This document shows, in pieces, positions 1 through 9,711 of a stretch of DNA of 64,000 nucleotides (position 1 is its first letter; each line of letters starts with the position of its first letter). The notes beneath the pieces were generated by a model. It had not been told where the DNA came from. It saw only the letters and a list, made by a program, of their open reading frames with translations, and made no database searches. The stretch lies in the NCBI RefSeq assembly GCF_037975245.1, contig NC_092581.1, forward strand, positions 7,777,501-7,841,500, given 5' to 3'. Origin of the DNA: Apostichopus japonicus (taxonomy: Eukaryota; Echinodermata; Holothuroidea; Aspidochirotida; Stichopodidae). The position numbers and the translations under genes were made by a program.

Positions 1-625
1 ATCTCTCTTCTTCTGTATCTGAAAAAACAAGGACAGAAAAACAGTTAAAACATATCAAATACATAGCCCACCCACTAGCCCAGGGACACCCCTCCCCCCC
101 CCCCTCTTCTTCTAGTGGCATCGTCCAGCGTCTTCATCTTTCTTCTTCTGCATCTGAAAAACAAGGATAGATAAAACAGTTAAAACATATCAAATACATA
201 GCCCACCCACTGACCCAGGGACACCCCTCCCCCCCCCCCTCTTCTTCTAGTGGCATCGTCCAGCGTCTAAATCCATCTTCTTCTGCATCTGCAAAAACAA
301 GGATAGAAAAAAAAGTTAAAACATATAAAATACCCAACCCACCAACTAACCCAGGGACACCCCACCCATCTTCTTCAGGTGGCATCGTCCAACGTCTTAA
401 TCCATCTTCTTCTGCATCTGTAAAAACAAGGACAGAAATACAGTTAAAACATATCAAATACATAACCCACCAACTAACCCAGGGACACCCTCCCCTTTCC
501 CATCTTCTTCTGGTGGCATCGTCCAGCATCTTAATCCATCTTCTTCTGCATCTAAAAAAAGAGAAGAAAAACAGTTAAAACATATCAAATACATAACCTA
601 CCCACTGACCCAGGGACACCCCCCC
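1..625. repeat. Tandem array, about 130-bp units
   Basis: About five divergent copies of one unit. Each copy carries a CTTCTTCTGCATCTG segment, an AACAGTTAAAACATATCAAA segment, an ACCCAGGGACACCCC segment followed by a C-run, and TGGCATCGTCCAGC. Unit starts fall near 1, 140, 277, 405 and 537, giving spacings of about 128-138 bp. The array continues off the left edge. The antisense open frame across it is a by-product. Confidence 0.9.
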
Positions 626-629
626 CCCA

Positions 630-1990
630 CTCACGCCTAGATACCCAACTATGCTTAGATACCCTACTCACTCTTAGATACCCTACTCAGGTTTAGATAC
701 CCTACTACGCTTAAATACCCTACTTACACTTAGATACCCTTCATAGGCTTATATACCAAAGTACTCCGGCCTAGATACCCTACTTCGTTTAGATACCCTA
801 CTCAGGCTTAGATACCCTACCCAGGCTTATATACCCTACTCAGGCTTATATACCCTATTCAAGCTTAAACTCTACTCACGCTTAGATACCCTACTCACCC
901 TTACATACTCTACTCGGGCCTAGATACCCTACGTAGGCTTAGATACCCAGTACTCCGGCTTAGATACCCTGCTCAGGCCTAGATACCCTAATTCGCTTAG
1001 ATACCCTACTTACGCTGAGATACCCTATTCAATCTTAGATACCCTACTCATGCTAAGATACCCTACTCATCCTTAGATACCCTACTAACGCTTAGATACC
1101 CTACTCATGCTTTGATATTGTACCCTACTCAGGCTTAGATACCCTACTAGGGTTAGATACCCTACTCAGGGTTAGATACCCTACTCACGCTAAGATACCT
1201 TGCTCATGCTTAGATACCCTACATAGGCTAAGATACCCAGTACTCTGGCTTAGATACCCTGCTCAGGCCTAGATCCCCGACTTCGCTTAGATACCCTACT
1301 CACGCTTAGATACCCTATTCAAGCTTAGATACCCTACTCACGCTTAGATACCCTACTCACGCTTAGATACCCTACTCAGGCGTAGATACCCTATTCAAGC
1401 TTAGATACCCTACTCACGCTTAGATACCCTACTCAGGCGTAGATACCCTATTCAAGCTTAGATACCCTACTCACGCTTAGATACCCTACTCACCCTTAGA
1501 TACTCTTCTCACACTTAGATACCCTACATAGGCTTAGATAACCAGAACTCTGGCTTAGATACCCTACTTTGCTTAGATACCCTACTCCCGCTTAGATACC
1601 CTATTCAAGCTTAGGTACACTACTCACACTTAGATACCCTACTCACCCTTAGATTCCCTACTTAGGCCTATATACCCTACATAGGCTTATATACCCAGTA
1701 CTCCGGCTTAGATACCCTGCTCATGCCTAAATTCCCTACTTCGCTTAGATACCCTACTCATGCTTAGATACCCTGCTCAGGCTTAGATACCCTACTCAGG
1801 CTTTAATACTGTACCCTACTCAGGCTTAGATACCCTACTTACGCTTTCTACTCATAGATACCCTTCTCACTCATAGATACCCTACTCACGATTGGATACC
1901 CTACTCACGCTTAGATACCCTACTCATGCTTAGATACCCTACTCAGGCTAAGATACCCTACTACGCTTAGATACCCTACTCACACTTAGT
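630..1990. repeat. 19-bp satellite array (TTAGATACCCTACTCACGC-like)
   Basis: Roughly 70 copies of a 19-20-bp unit close to CTTAGATACCCTACTCACG, with substitutions mostly in the last four bases (CACG, CAGG, CATG, TTCG). Several blocks recur in order, suggesting higher-order duplications. It abuts the 130-bp array on the left and a G-rich tract on the right. It is not the canonical TTAGGG telomere repeat. Confidence 0.95.
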
Positions 1991-2003
1991 GGGTGGGTGA
2001 GAG

Positions 2004-2043
2004 GTGAGGGGAGGGGAGGGGAGGGGAGAAGGGTATATAAAAG
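2004..2043 (+). promoter_or_regulatory. G-quadruplex-like tract plus TATA box
   Basis: At about 2007-2033 there are consecutive GGGG runs separated by single A residues, a strong G-quadruplex pattern on the + strand. It runs directly into TATATAAAAG at 2034-2043, a good TATA box. A pyrimidine-rich possible start region lies about 25-30 bp downstream. No protein-coding first exon was recognised after it. Confidence 0.5.
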
Positions 2044-2940
2044 TTTCACAACCTGGTTCCTCTCGTTCTTCCATCGATCTGCCGTCTAGGTCCTCATTCG
2101 CATTGTCATCGTTCTAGAAGGAAACCAGTAGAATTGTAGAAATTTATTTCGAGTATATCCCAAATATGAAACTTGGCAAGTTTTGGCAACCTCCATTTGT
2201 AACATCTTTATGAAAATGTATTGTATTTATTGATAATGTCTGAATTTACATTGCTCCCAAAAACTTTGGATATAGCAGGGAACAACTCAAGAAACAGCAT
2301 AAACAGCAAGAAACAGCATGTTTGGATTTGGGGTTTGACATCTTGACTGAATAGAAATATTACTTTTGAGCTGTTCAAACTTGCTATTAATTTGCAAGAT
2401 TCTGAAGAGTCTATATATAACCTTAAATTGGCACATTTTCTGACTGAAGTACCCCAGTCAGTGTTCGTTTCCAACAATTGTTTTATCTGTGAAGAGTGAT
2501 TAAAATTTATACTACAAATGCTACAAATAACCATTTTGTTATGTGATCAGTTATGTTCCAACATCTAGTTATCACAGTGACAACAACAACTTGTGATTGG
2601 TTTCCATGCAAGTGTTTATCATTTGGAGACAAAGGTATATTTACTTTAAGCATTCATAACATGTAAGTGCTATGATATGATTATCTTCATTAAAATATAA
2701 GCAGTCTTTAGTCTTGCTCATGTGAGACAAGCTTTTGTTCTTTTCTTGTTTAGACCCTTAATAAGTTGTAAGCTGTTAGTTTTCTGTTAAGGTGTTTTCA
2801 GTACAAATGATGTTTAAGTTTCAAGATGAATAAAAATGTGAAACACATTAAAAATGACATCTTCAGTTTTACCCTGTTGTTTATTGCTTATCCCTATCGT
2901 CCACTAGCCCAGACTAAGGCGATACTTTGGAAAGTTAACA
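2044..2940. other. Unassigned sequence downstream of the TATA box
   Basis: AT-rich sequence without a recognised gene. If the TATA box at 2034 is used, this would be the start of a transcript, but no conserved frame or clear donor was found. Confidence 0.3.
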
Positions 2941-2949
2941 TCAATGGGA

Positions 2950-3192
2950 AGATCTAAATAACACCAATTTTGGTGTTAAAAGCAATTCAGTTAGTGTTAG
3001 TTGTACACCAACCAGAGTAAAAAATACCAACACCAAAGATAATTAATTAAACACCATTTTTGGTGTAAAGTAAATGATTATCAACTTGGTGTTAATTTTA
3101 CACCTGGTGTTGGTAAAAAACACACTCCAAAAAGAATACAAATTTAACATCGTGGGTGTAAAACTTAACACCGGAGTTTTGCAGTGTTAATT
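2950..3192. mobile_element. ACACC/GGTGT-rich transposon remnant
   Basis: Many short inverted pairs of ACACC and GGTGTTA. It ends near 3192 in the reverse complement of CACTGCAAAACTCCGGTG, a terminus type seen in nonautonomous DNA transposons (CACTA/EnSpm-like). The left terminus is not found, so the copy is probably truncated. Confidence 0.45.
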
Positions 3193-3409
3193 GAAATCAT
3201 TGACTTCTGTTTGTAGGGTATGGTATGTAGTGTAAGACTTATACTGCATGCTATGCCATCTTATTGGTGTTATTGTTCTGTTCACCTACCCATTATTGCT
3301 ATGTTAATGTTTGTACGGTATGCCTTGCAGTTGGTGCACTGCACTGGTGTATGCAGTGCAGTGTTGCGGGAAATACAGTTAAGTTTTGCACTTACTTCCA
3401 ACCTGTCAA

Positions 3410-3755
3410 CAGTGGCGGAGTGTCCATATCGTCAGGGGGCCGATCATGCCCCCCACCCCCCCCCCCCGACGGACTCAAATAGATTGCTGGCGCCCTTTTC
3501 AGCTTTTTACCACTTTTACTTATTCGCGATTATTGACTTTTTTATTGCGCTCTCATCTACCTATTGACACTTGTCACATTATCTGCAAATTAGCAAGGCC
3601 CGGAAAGGGTCATTTCCGGCGATCTAGGGAGTATCTTTACGCAAAAAATATTCTGTACGCTCCGCGCCAAACTGGTGGCGCTCCGCTTAGATAGTGTCGA
3701 ATGCGCCCCTACAGACCATTCTCGCCCCCGATCAATAACCCTAGCTCCGCCACTG
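3410..3755. mobile_element. hAT-type MITE, copy 1 (346 bp)
   Basis: Begins CAGTGGCGGAG and ends CTCCGCCACTG, perfect 11-bp terminal inverted repeats. It is flanked by near-identical 8-bp direct repeats (CCTGTCAA at 3402-3409, CATGTCAA at 3756-3763), the target duplication size of hAT elements. The interior carries no transposase. It is about 85-90% similar by eye to the copy at 8283-8674, with an internal deletion near 3580. Confidence 0.9.
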
Positions 3756-3949
3756 CATGTCAACATATCTTCTATTGTGCCTTGTAAAGGTAAAAGGTAG
3801 AAGTAGGAGTTTGCTCGAGAAAAACGGCCCTTTTTAGGGCCACTAAATTTTCCAGAAAGAGCTACTTTCCTCTCCTCCAACGTGCAAAATGTACTTTCTC
3901 TCTCTCTACCTCTCTCCTCGTTATCTAAAAAACGCAAATAGTCCGATCA

Positions 3950-5875
3950 GTGAAAGCTAATAAAAGCTCCGAAAAATTCCGCACCACCAACAGGGAGCTA
4001 CAGACTACAAGTAGTCACTCAAAAGCCCAAAATCTTCGAAAAGAAGCAGAAACACTAAAAAAGTTCGTAAAGAACCTATCAGACAGAAACATGTCCAATA
4101 TAGAGTTTATTGCGCTGGGAAAAGGTCTGAAGTTCATAGCAACTCCAGTAAACCTAAACGAAGTGATCTTCTCAAGTCATTAAAAGACCTAAAAAGAAAA
4201 ATGAGAATCCGCTTCATCATTCAGAATAAAATGCAAAAAGGGATTACAAAATTCCGTCTACCCTCTACATGGTCACCAAACATGACTTTTAGTAAAAACC
4301 TAAAGGACTAATTGGAAGCAACACAAACCGAAATGGCACGTGTTACTATCCGAAATGCCAATAGCAACACGCATAAAGCGGAGCGCTTTGCACTAAATGC
4401 AATTACAAACGACCGCTCTATTATTGTCAAACCCTTCGATAAAGGTAGAGGCATTGCTATAATGAATCACTCAGACTATCAAGCCGAAATTGAAAGGCAA
4501 TTAGCTAGTCACCACTACGCAAAGTTAGAAAGTGATATGACGTTTCAAACTAAAAGTTTAGTCCAGGAAACACTAATTGAAATGTTCTCTGCAAAAGAGA
4601 TAAAAGCACCTTCGAGTACTTATCACCATATAGCCATAAGATCTGCACACCGGTCATATATGTGCTACCAAAAATTCATAAAGCACCCCCGGCTAACTCA
4701 AAATTTGCCGGTAGACCGATAATAAGTGGAAACGGATCACCGACCGAAAAAATATCGGAATTTGTGGACTATTTTTTGCTTCCTATTGTAATAAAACAAA
4801 GCACTTATGTGAAAGACACAAATCACATTCTGCAAATTTTGGAAGCCATCCCGTTACCAAAACGGTAGCACTTGCTGTACTCGATGTCGTCGCCATGTAT
4901 ACAGATACTCCCCAAAAGGAGGCATTAGATATATGTCAAGAAGTCTATGAAAAGACGGGAAAAAGCGAATATGGGATAAATAAAATATCTTCCATATCCA
5001 TGCGCAAACTAATTGAACTCATCTTAACAAGAAACTGTTTCGAGTTCAATAACCAATTCTATCTACAAAAGATCGGTTGCGCCATGGGTAGCCAAGCCTC
5101 TCCGGAAATCTGCGATATCGTCATGCATAGACTTGAAAACCAGATTTTACCGACAGATAATAAAATCTCAAAATGGCTCCGCTATAGTGATGACATTCTA
5201 TTGCTCTGCGACGGTACACATCAGGAACTTGAACACATAGTAAAAAGGTTGAATGAAATTCACCGCTTCTTAAAGTTTACGGTAGAAATATCACAAACCG
5301 AGGTAACATACCTAGATTTGAAAATCTTCAAAGGTCCAAGGTTCGAAACCAATGGGTTATTAGACACTAAAGTCCACACCAAACCCACGGAAACCTTCCA
5401 ATACCTCGACAGAAACTCTGCACACCCACTTGCCACTTTTAAAGGCTTCATTAAAGGGGAAATATTACGATACGCACGTCTCTGTAACAACAGAAAAAGA
5501 ACGCGTTCACAGAGAAACTGTTACTCAGTAGCTATAAGAAAGAGGAAATTGCCACAGCCACTAAAGGCATAAAATTTGAAAACCGTAGGCATTACCTCAC
5601 TACCAAACCTAAACAAAAGGAACCACCACTGGTGTTCAAGCTTACCGTGACCCCATATCAAAACCACGCATTTGAAAGAAAAAGGACTTTTGAAACATTG
5701 GCACTTAATTTCGCAACACGCGGAATTATTAAAACTGTTTCCAAAAGAACCGATTCTTGCCTACAAAAGGGCCCAAAATCTCAAAGATTTACTTGTTAAC
5801 TCAAGGTTTCGTACTAACGAAGACTCAGCTGACTCTCAAGGTTCACACGAAGCTCTTTTAGATGCTCTTATATAG
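3950..5875 (+). pseudogene. Penelope-like element reverse transcriptase, frameshifted
   Basis: Conceptual fragments across at least four frame changes match the Penelope-like (PLE) reverse transcriptase in order: N-terminal LGKGLKFIATP (about 4115), KPFDKGRGIAIM (about 4430), LPKIHKAPP and GRPIISGNGSP (4665-4740), YTDTP (4898), CAMGSQASPE (about 5080), the catalytic RYSDDILLL (5183-5194 for YSDD), KFTVEISQTEVTYLDLKIF (about 5275) and the C-terminal LKHWHLI ... LFPKEPILAYKRAQNLKDLL (5690-5800). Stops at 4181-4183 and 4866-4868 and several shifts make it nonfunctional. The usual zinc-finger plus GIY-YIG endonuclease tail is not seen after the last motif, so it is an endonuclease-minus type or 3'-decayed. 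Confidence 0.92.
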
Positions 5876-5960
5876 ATGCACTATGAGTCCATAAAAACTC
5901 GTGCACAGAAAATAGATGCATTTTGAGAACGAGACGCTCATGCCGAATATAAAATATTCA

Positions 5961-6033
5961 AAGGCTTACTACTGATGAAGCTCCTCCTATAAAAGTTGAG
6001 AGCAGAAACCGGTGTAGTTGGTCATAAGAACCT
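5961..6033 (+). ncRNA. Candidate hammerhead ribozyme of the Penelope-like element
   Basis: The core boxes occur in order and spacing: CTGATGA (5972-5978), a stem II with an 11-nt loop (GCT/AGC plus CTC/GAG around one bulged C), GAAA (6005-6008), a minimal stem III (ACC/GGT, 9-nt loop) and the cleavage triplet GTC (6021-6023). Stem I can form from AGGCTTA and TAAG-AA-CCT. PLEs are known to carry type I hammerheads with short stem III. Deviations: an A-A pair at the base of stem II and unpaired CTA/A at the stem I junction, so this copy may be inactive or a chance match. Confidence 0.5.
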
Positions 6034-6040
6034 ACACTAG

Positions 6041-7100
6041 TCTTTCCTACTTTTAAAAGTACACTCAATTCACCTAATAGGTGCAATTATATTTCATTAT
6101 GAGGGCATGCTATAAGTTCATGTTCCTCGGGCCCTCCCTTAAAAATGATTCAGGTTCTTGGCCACTACGTTGCGTTAGATAGTGTAAAACCGCCTACACC
6201 CCCATTCCATACATCCCTTTAAGTTGTAGTGTACTCTACATGCATATGTTCTATGTTATAATTGTTGTACAGTTACGCACATTATTAGCGCTCACTTTAA
6301 AATGTTTTGTATTCCTCAGCCAATCAAAGGAAAGGTAACTTAAGATATTCTATTTAGATTCCTTTACTTACCTTCACTGCCAAGCAGCCCGCTGTATGAA
6401 ATGTTGCACAACATTCGTTCCTTTCCTTCCTATCCTTCCTATCGTCAAAAATGAATTTCCCGCGAAGCGCGTCTGTCGCGTGCCTGACCTCATTAGTATG
6501 GATGTTTTCTTGTCTGAGCATTCATCGAAGTCAGTCAACCATACATACTGAGCTGTTGGAAGCTAGACCAATTATCCTCCTTTTCATACTGCGCCACTTC
6601 TTGTGGAAACTTCATCTATGAGTATATTTAGGAATGCATGCACTCCACGGCAGTGCTAGATCGAACAGCTGGATCATTTCTATTAGCGGCAATATGAATT
6701 TAAGGCAATCAAGTGATAATTTTTTTCCGCTTCAGATAGTAATCAGCCTAATTTTATAACCATAACAATAATAATACATTTTAGGTGAAATTTTTTCCTC
6801 ATCAATTTCCGATGAGATATACCACGGTACCAGGGCGGCCAGTAGCGTCGTGACAGAGGCTTGTAACGTCGGGAACCAGTGCGGCCTGATGGGTTGGAGC
6901 AATATAGGCCATAGAATTTTGATGAACTATTCGAAATTTTCAGATAAACAGTTTTTCGACAACGTAGTAAATGCAGAATTTTAAGTTATTATTAACTTCT
7001 TTTTTTGCTCCCGACAGTTTTTATAACTAAATACAAAATGATAAGTTGTGGAGTGTTACACAAAATATGTTACACAAAGTTATACAAAATGATAATTTAG
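6041..7100. other. Unassigned sequence after the Penelope-like element
   Basis: The part nearest the element may be its 3' region. Beyond that no gene, terminal repeat or tandem structure was recognised. Confidence 0.3.
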
Positions 7101-7345
7101 TGGAGTGTTAGCTCAGTGGTTAACGCCGGAGCCTTTCAATCATAAGGTCCCCGGTTCGAGTCACTCCCAGATTAATGTATGTCGTCCAGTTACAGAGTTG
7201 TTGACAAATAACAATTCATAATCATGGACGTTAAATATGAATGTAAGAGACTGACTTCGGTCAGCTTGCGGCTTTGATAAGCCAATGAGGCTCTTCGCGA
7301 GTTCCTGCTTGCAGGAGGATCTAATATACATACATACATAATATG
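7101..7345 (+). mobile_element. tRNA-derived SINE, copy 1
   Basis: The tRNA-like head has an A box (TTAGCTCAGTGG, about 7109-7120) and a B box (GGTTCGAGTC), followed by an unrelated body ending in CTTGCAGGAGGATCTAA and a TACA-type tail. The body matches the reverse complement of 56302-56490, so the family is dispersed. It is not a functional tRNA: the acceptor stem does not close. Confidence 0.85.
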
Positions 7346-7379
7346 TAAATAGATTCGCATTAATTTCTCCGTCAGTTGA

Positions 7380-7394
7380 TAAGTGAAAAGGTCA

Positions 7395-7457
<63 letters not shown>

Positions 7458-8270
7458 AGGGTGTGTGTGTCTGTGTGTCTGTGTGCGTCGTATAGGCGTG
7501 TGCGTCCTATGTGTGCGTCCTACATCTGCAAATTTTGTGTCAAAACCGGTCGATTTCCCTCAAACTTGGTAGAAAGGTGCCCCTAAAGGGAATTCTTTTC
7601 TTTTCTTTCAGAACGCAATGTCAGAGGGCAGTCGGGAATTTTTGGGCTATAACTTCAAAGGGAAGCCGTGAACTCACGTACAATCTACAGAGGTACAAAT
7701 TATGTAAGTGCCAAGTTCTAAGAAAATGAGGTTAACATGGTTACTGAGGTGAAAGGTTAAACTGTATACTTTCAATGTAATTTTGTGTCAAAAACGCCTC
7801 CTTAAAGGCTAAGCCGATTTTGTCCAATATTGGTATGATGAGAACTTGCATCTCACATACTGCAGAATGAAAAGTCAGGGGCCCAATGTCCAATAAAGCA
7901 GTGAATGTGTATTTTTCTACAACCCCAAGGGGACTATATACAATTCACTTGCAACGTTCACCTATTGAATTGGAAGTCAAATATCAATGAAATCTGCTCA
8001 TGCTGTCAAATGTGGAGTTATGGAGAAAACAACTTAAAGGGGTTGAATTTACTCAATGGGTGTAACAGGTAAATAACGTAATCACACTTTGTGGTATCCA
8101 TGGTAACTTAAGAGGTAAAATTTATAACTTCAGTGGAATTCGTGTAAGAAATCCACCCCAACTGCTCGGCCGGGTTTCTCCAAACTCGGTACGAAGGTTC
8201 GCCATGATGGGAACTTGTATTAAGCAGATTTTGAGCAAAATGTGAGAGGTCAATGGGTAAATAAAGCAAA
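7380..8270. repeat. AT/TG simple repeat and degenerate ~300-bp tandem array
   Basis: An (AT)n run at about 7396-7442 passes into a TG-rich run. Three divergent units follow near 7530, 7785 and 8145, each with a TGTGTCAAAA- or GTAAGAAATCC-type start, a phrase like TTTCTCCAAACTCGGTA, and a later phrase like GGGAACTTG. No coding function; the second MITE follows it. Confidence 0.65.
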
Positions 8271-8282
8271 AGGCGAGGGGAA

Positions 8283-8674
8283 CAGTGGCGGAGCGTCCAT
8301 ATAGTCAGGGGCGAATGCCCCCCCCCCCCTGACGGCTCAATTAGACTGCTGGCGCCCTTTTCAGCTTTTTACCACTTTTTACTTATTCGCGATTATTTAC
8401 TTTTTTATTGCGCTCTCATCTACCTATTGACATTTGTCACATTTTGTTGGTGTAATTTTCTGTCAAAATGCTCTCACGGCTATTTATTCTTAGTTTATCT
8501 GCAAATTAGAAAGGCCTGGTAAAGGGTCATTTCCGGCGATCTAGGGAGTATCTTTACTCAAAACAATCTGTACGCTCCGCGCCAGCCTGTGTTGGCGCTC
8601 CGCTTAGATAATGTCAAAAGCGCCCTACAGACCATTCTCGCCCTCTCTGACCGATACCCCTAGCTCCGCCACTG
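8283..8674. mobile_element. hAT-type MITE, copy 2 (392 bp)
   Basis: Same family and orientation as the copy at 3410. It has CAGTGGCGGAGC / GCTCCGCCACTG termini and a perfect 8-bp target duplication GAGGGGAA (8275-8282 and 8675-8682). It keeps about 50 bp (around 8452-8502) that the first copy lacks. No coding capacity. Confidence 0.93.
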
Positions 8675-8921
8675 GAGGGGAAGCATTATATTGACTTCCA
8701 AACTTCACAGGTTTGTGAAAGGTCAACGAAAGGTGAAAGATCTGAAATCAAATCAAGCAAAATTTGTTTATTTTTTTTTTAGTCTGGCAACCTTCACAAC
8801 TAAATGGTCTGTCAGTATAAGAAGAAAAAATGACGAAAGAGAATTGTTCGTACCCGTGATCGGGATTTCTTTTGAAATCTGTCGACTTATCCGACGTATA
8901 CCTATGGGCACACCGCATATT

Positions 8922-9265
8922 ATAATACTACTACTACCTTACTACTACTACTAATAATAATATTAATAATAATCAGCAGTTAGTTTACGACGCTTAAGCG
9001 ACTACAAATGTCGCCGGGGAGGAACCGCAAGGGCTCGTGGATTACAACTTACACGTCGGGTGGCTTACAATTCAACATTTTAACTCAAATTTGGAATTAT
9101 TTAAATTGAGAAAGTCATTTCAGATGGGACCACCGTAAGTTGCTTTTGTATGAAAGACCCATCTTACTATGACCCGACCGGGAATTGAACCCCGAACCTC
9201 CCGACTGCTAACCCCTCATTGCTTCAAATGCCGCCGCCTTTATCCACTCGGACACAGCACCGGTA
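8922..9265 (-). mobile_element. tRNA-Leu/Ser-like SINE
   Basis: On the - strand the head, starting near 9262, reads CCGGTGCTGTGTCCGAGTGG (A box) and later GGTTCGGGGTTCAATTCCCG (B box), with a long variable region as in type II tRNAs. A unique body follows. The 3' end is a TAGTAG/TTATTA simple tail at 8922-8975. It lies 370 bp upstream of the macoilin start codon. Confidence 0.8.
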
Positions 9266-9631
9266 TTTAAAATAGAAAACAATGAAGACAAAAAAGACAG
9301 TTGATATGCAACCAGAACTGTCTCCTGTCTCCTGGTTGTCATCACATTTCGCCGACTTGTATCAATATGTCTTGCACATTAAATAGCTGTCATAAAATTT
9401 AGTACGTCAAAATATTTACTATGACCCCACCCGACCTAAAAGATGTGTCCCGTAAGGACATCCTTTGTGAATTGCGCCATCTATTGTGCACAAAGCGATT
9501 TGTACAGGTATCATATCAGGGAAATTGTGGTTTTAGGATTATGTAGGAAGAACTTGACAGCAGGTCTTCTAAGGTAGTATCTAACCAACAAACAGGCGAA
9601 AATTTTACATATGGTGGCCAATTTTTCGAAT
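9266..9631 (+). promoter_or_regulatory. Presumed 5' flank and 5' UTR of macoilin
   Basis: Sequence between a tRNA-derived SINE and the macoilin start codon. No TATA box is evident, so the promoter is probably TATA-less. An in-frame ATG at 9611 sits seven codons upstream of the family start, with an in-frame stop at 9575. The transcription start cannot be placed from sequence. Confidence 0.35.
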
Positions 9632-9711
9632 ATGAAGAGGCGAAATGCCGACTGTGGCAGACCTAGAAGACCTCTAAAACGAACAAAGATCGCTGAAGGG
9701 TTTTACAGCAG
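9632..9711 (+). CDS. MACO1: Macoilin coding exon 1
   Basis: Encodes residues 1-26 plus two bases: MKRRNADCGRPRRPLKR and onward, the basic cytosolic N terminus. The donor GTAAAA follows at 9712. It is too short to stand out as an ORF and was found by matching the conserved macoilin start. Confidence 0.93.

Noticed and set aside
134-529. 131-codon antisense frame
   Set aside because: It runs over the 130-bp tandem units and repeats with them; no independent coding signal.
630-1990. CRISPR-like array
   Set aside because: The 19-bp units are contiguous with no unique spacers, and the host is clearly eukaryotic.
630-1990. Telomere repeat
   Set aside because: The unit contains TACCCTA but is 19-20 bp long and is not (TTAGGG)n; an ordinary gene follows within 10 kb.
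7101-7175. Functional tRNA gene
   Set aside because: A and B boxes are present, but the acceptor stem does not close and a SINE body and tail follow, with a second copy at 56.3 kb.
9170-9262. Functional tRNA-Leu or tRNA-Ser gene on the - strand
   Set aside because: Tail and body of a SINE are attached and the terminal stem is imperfect.
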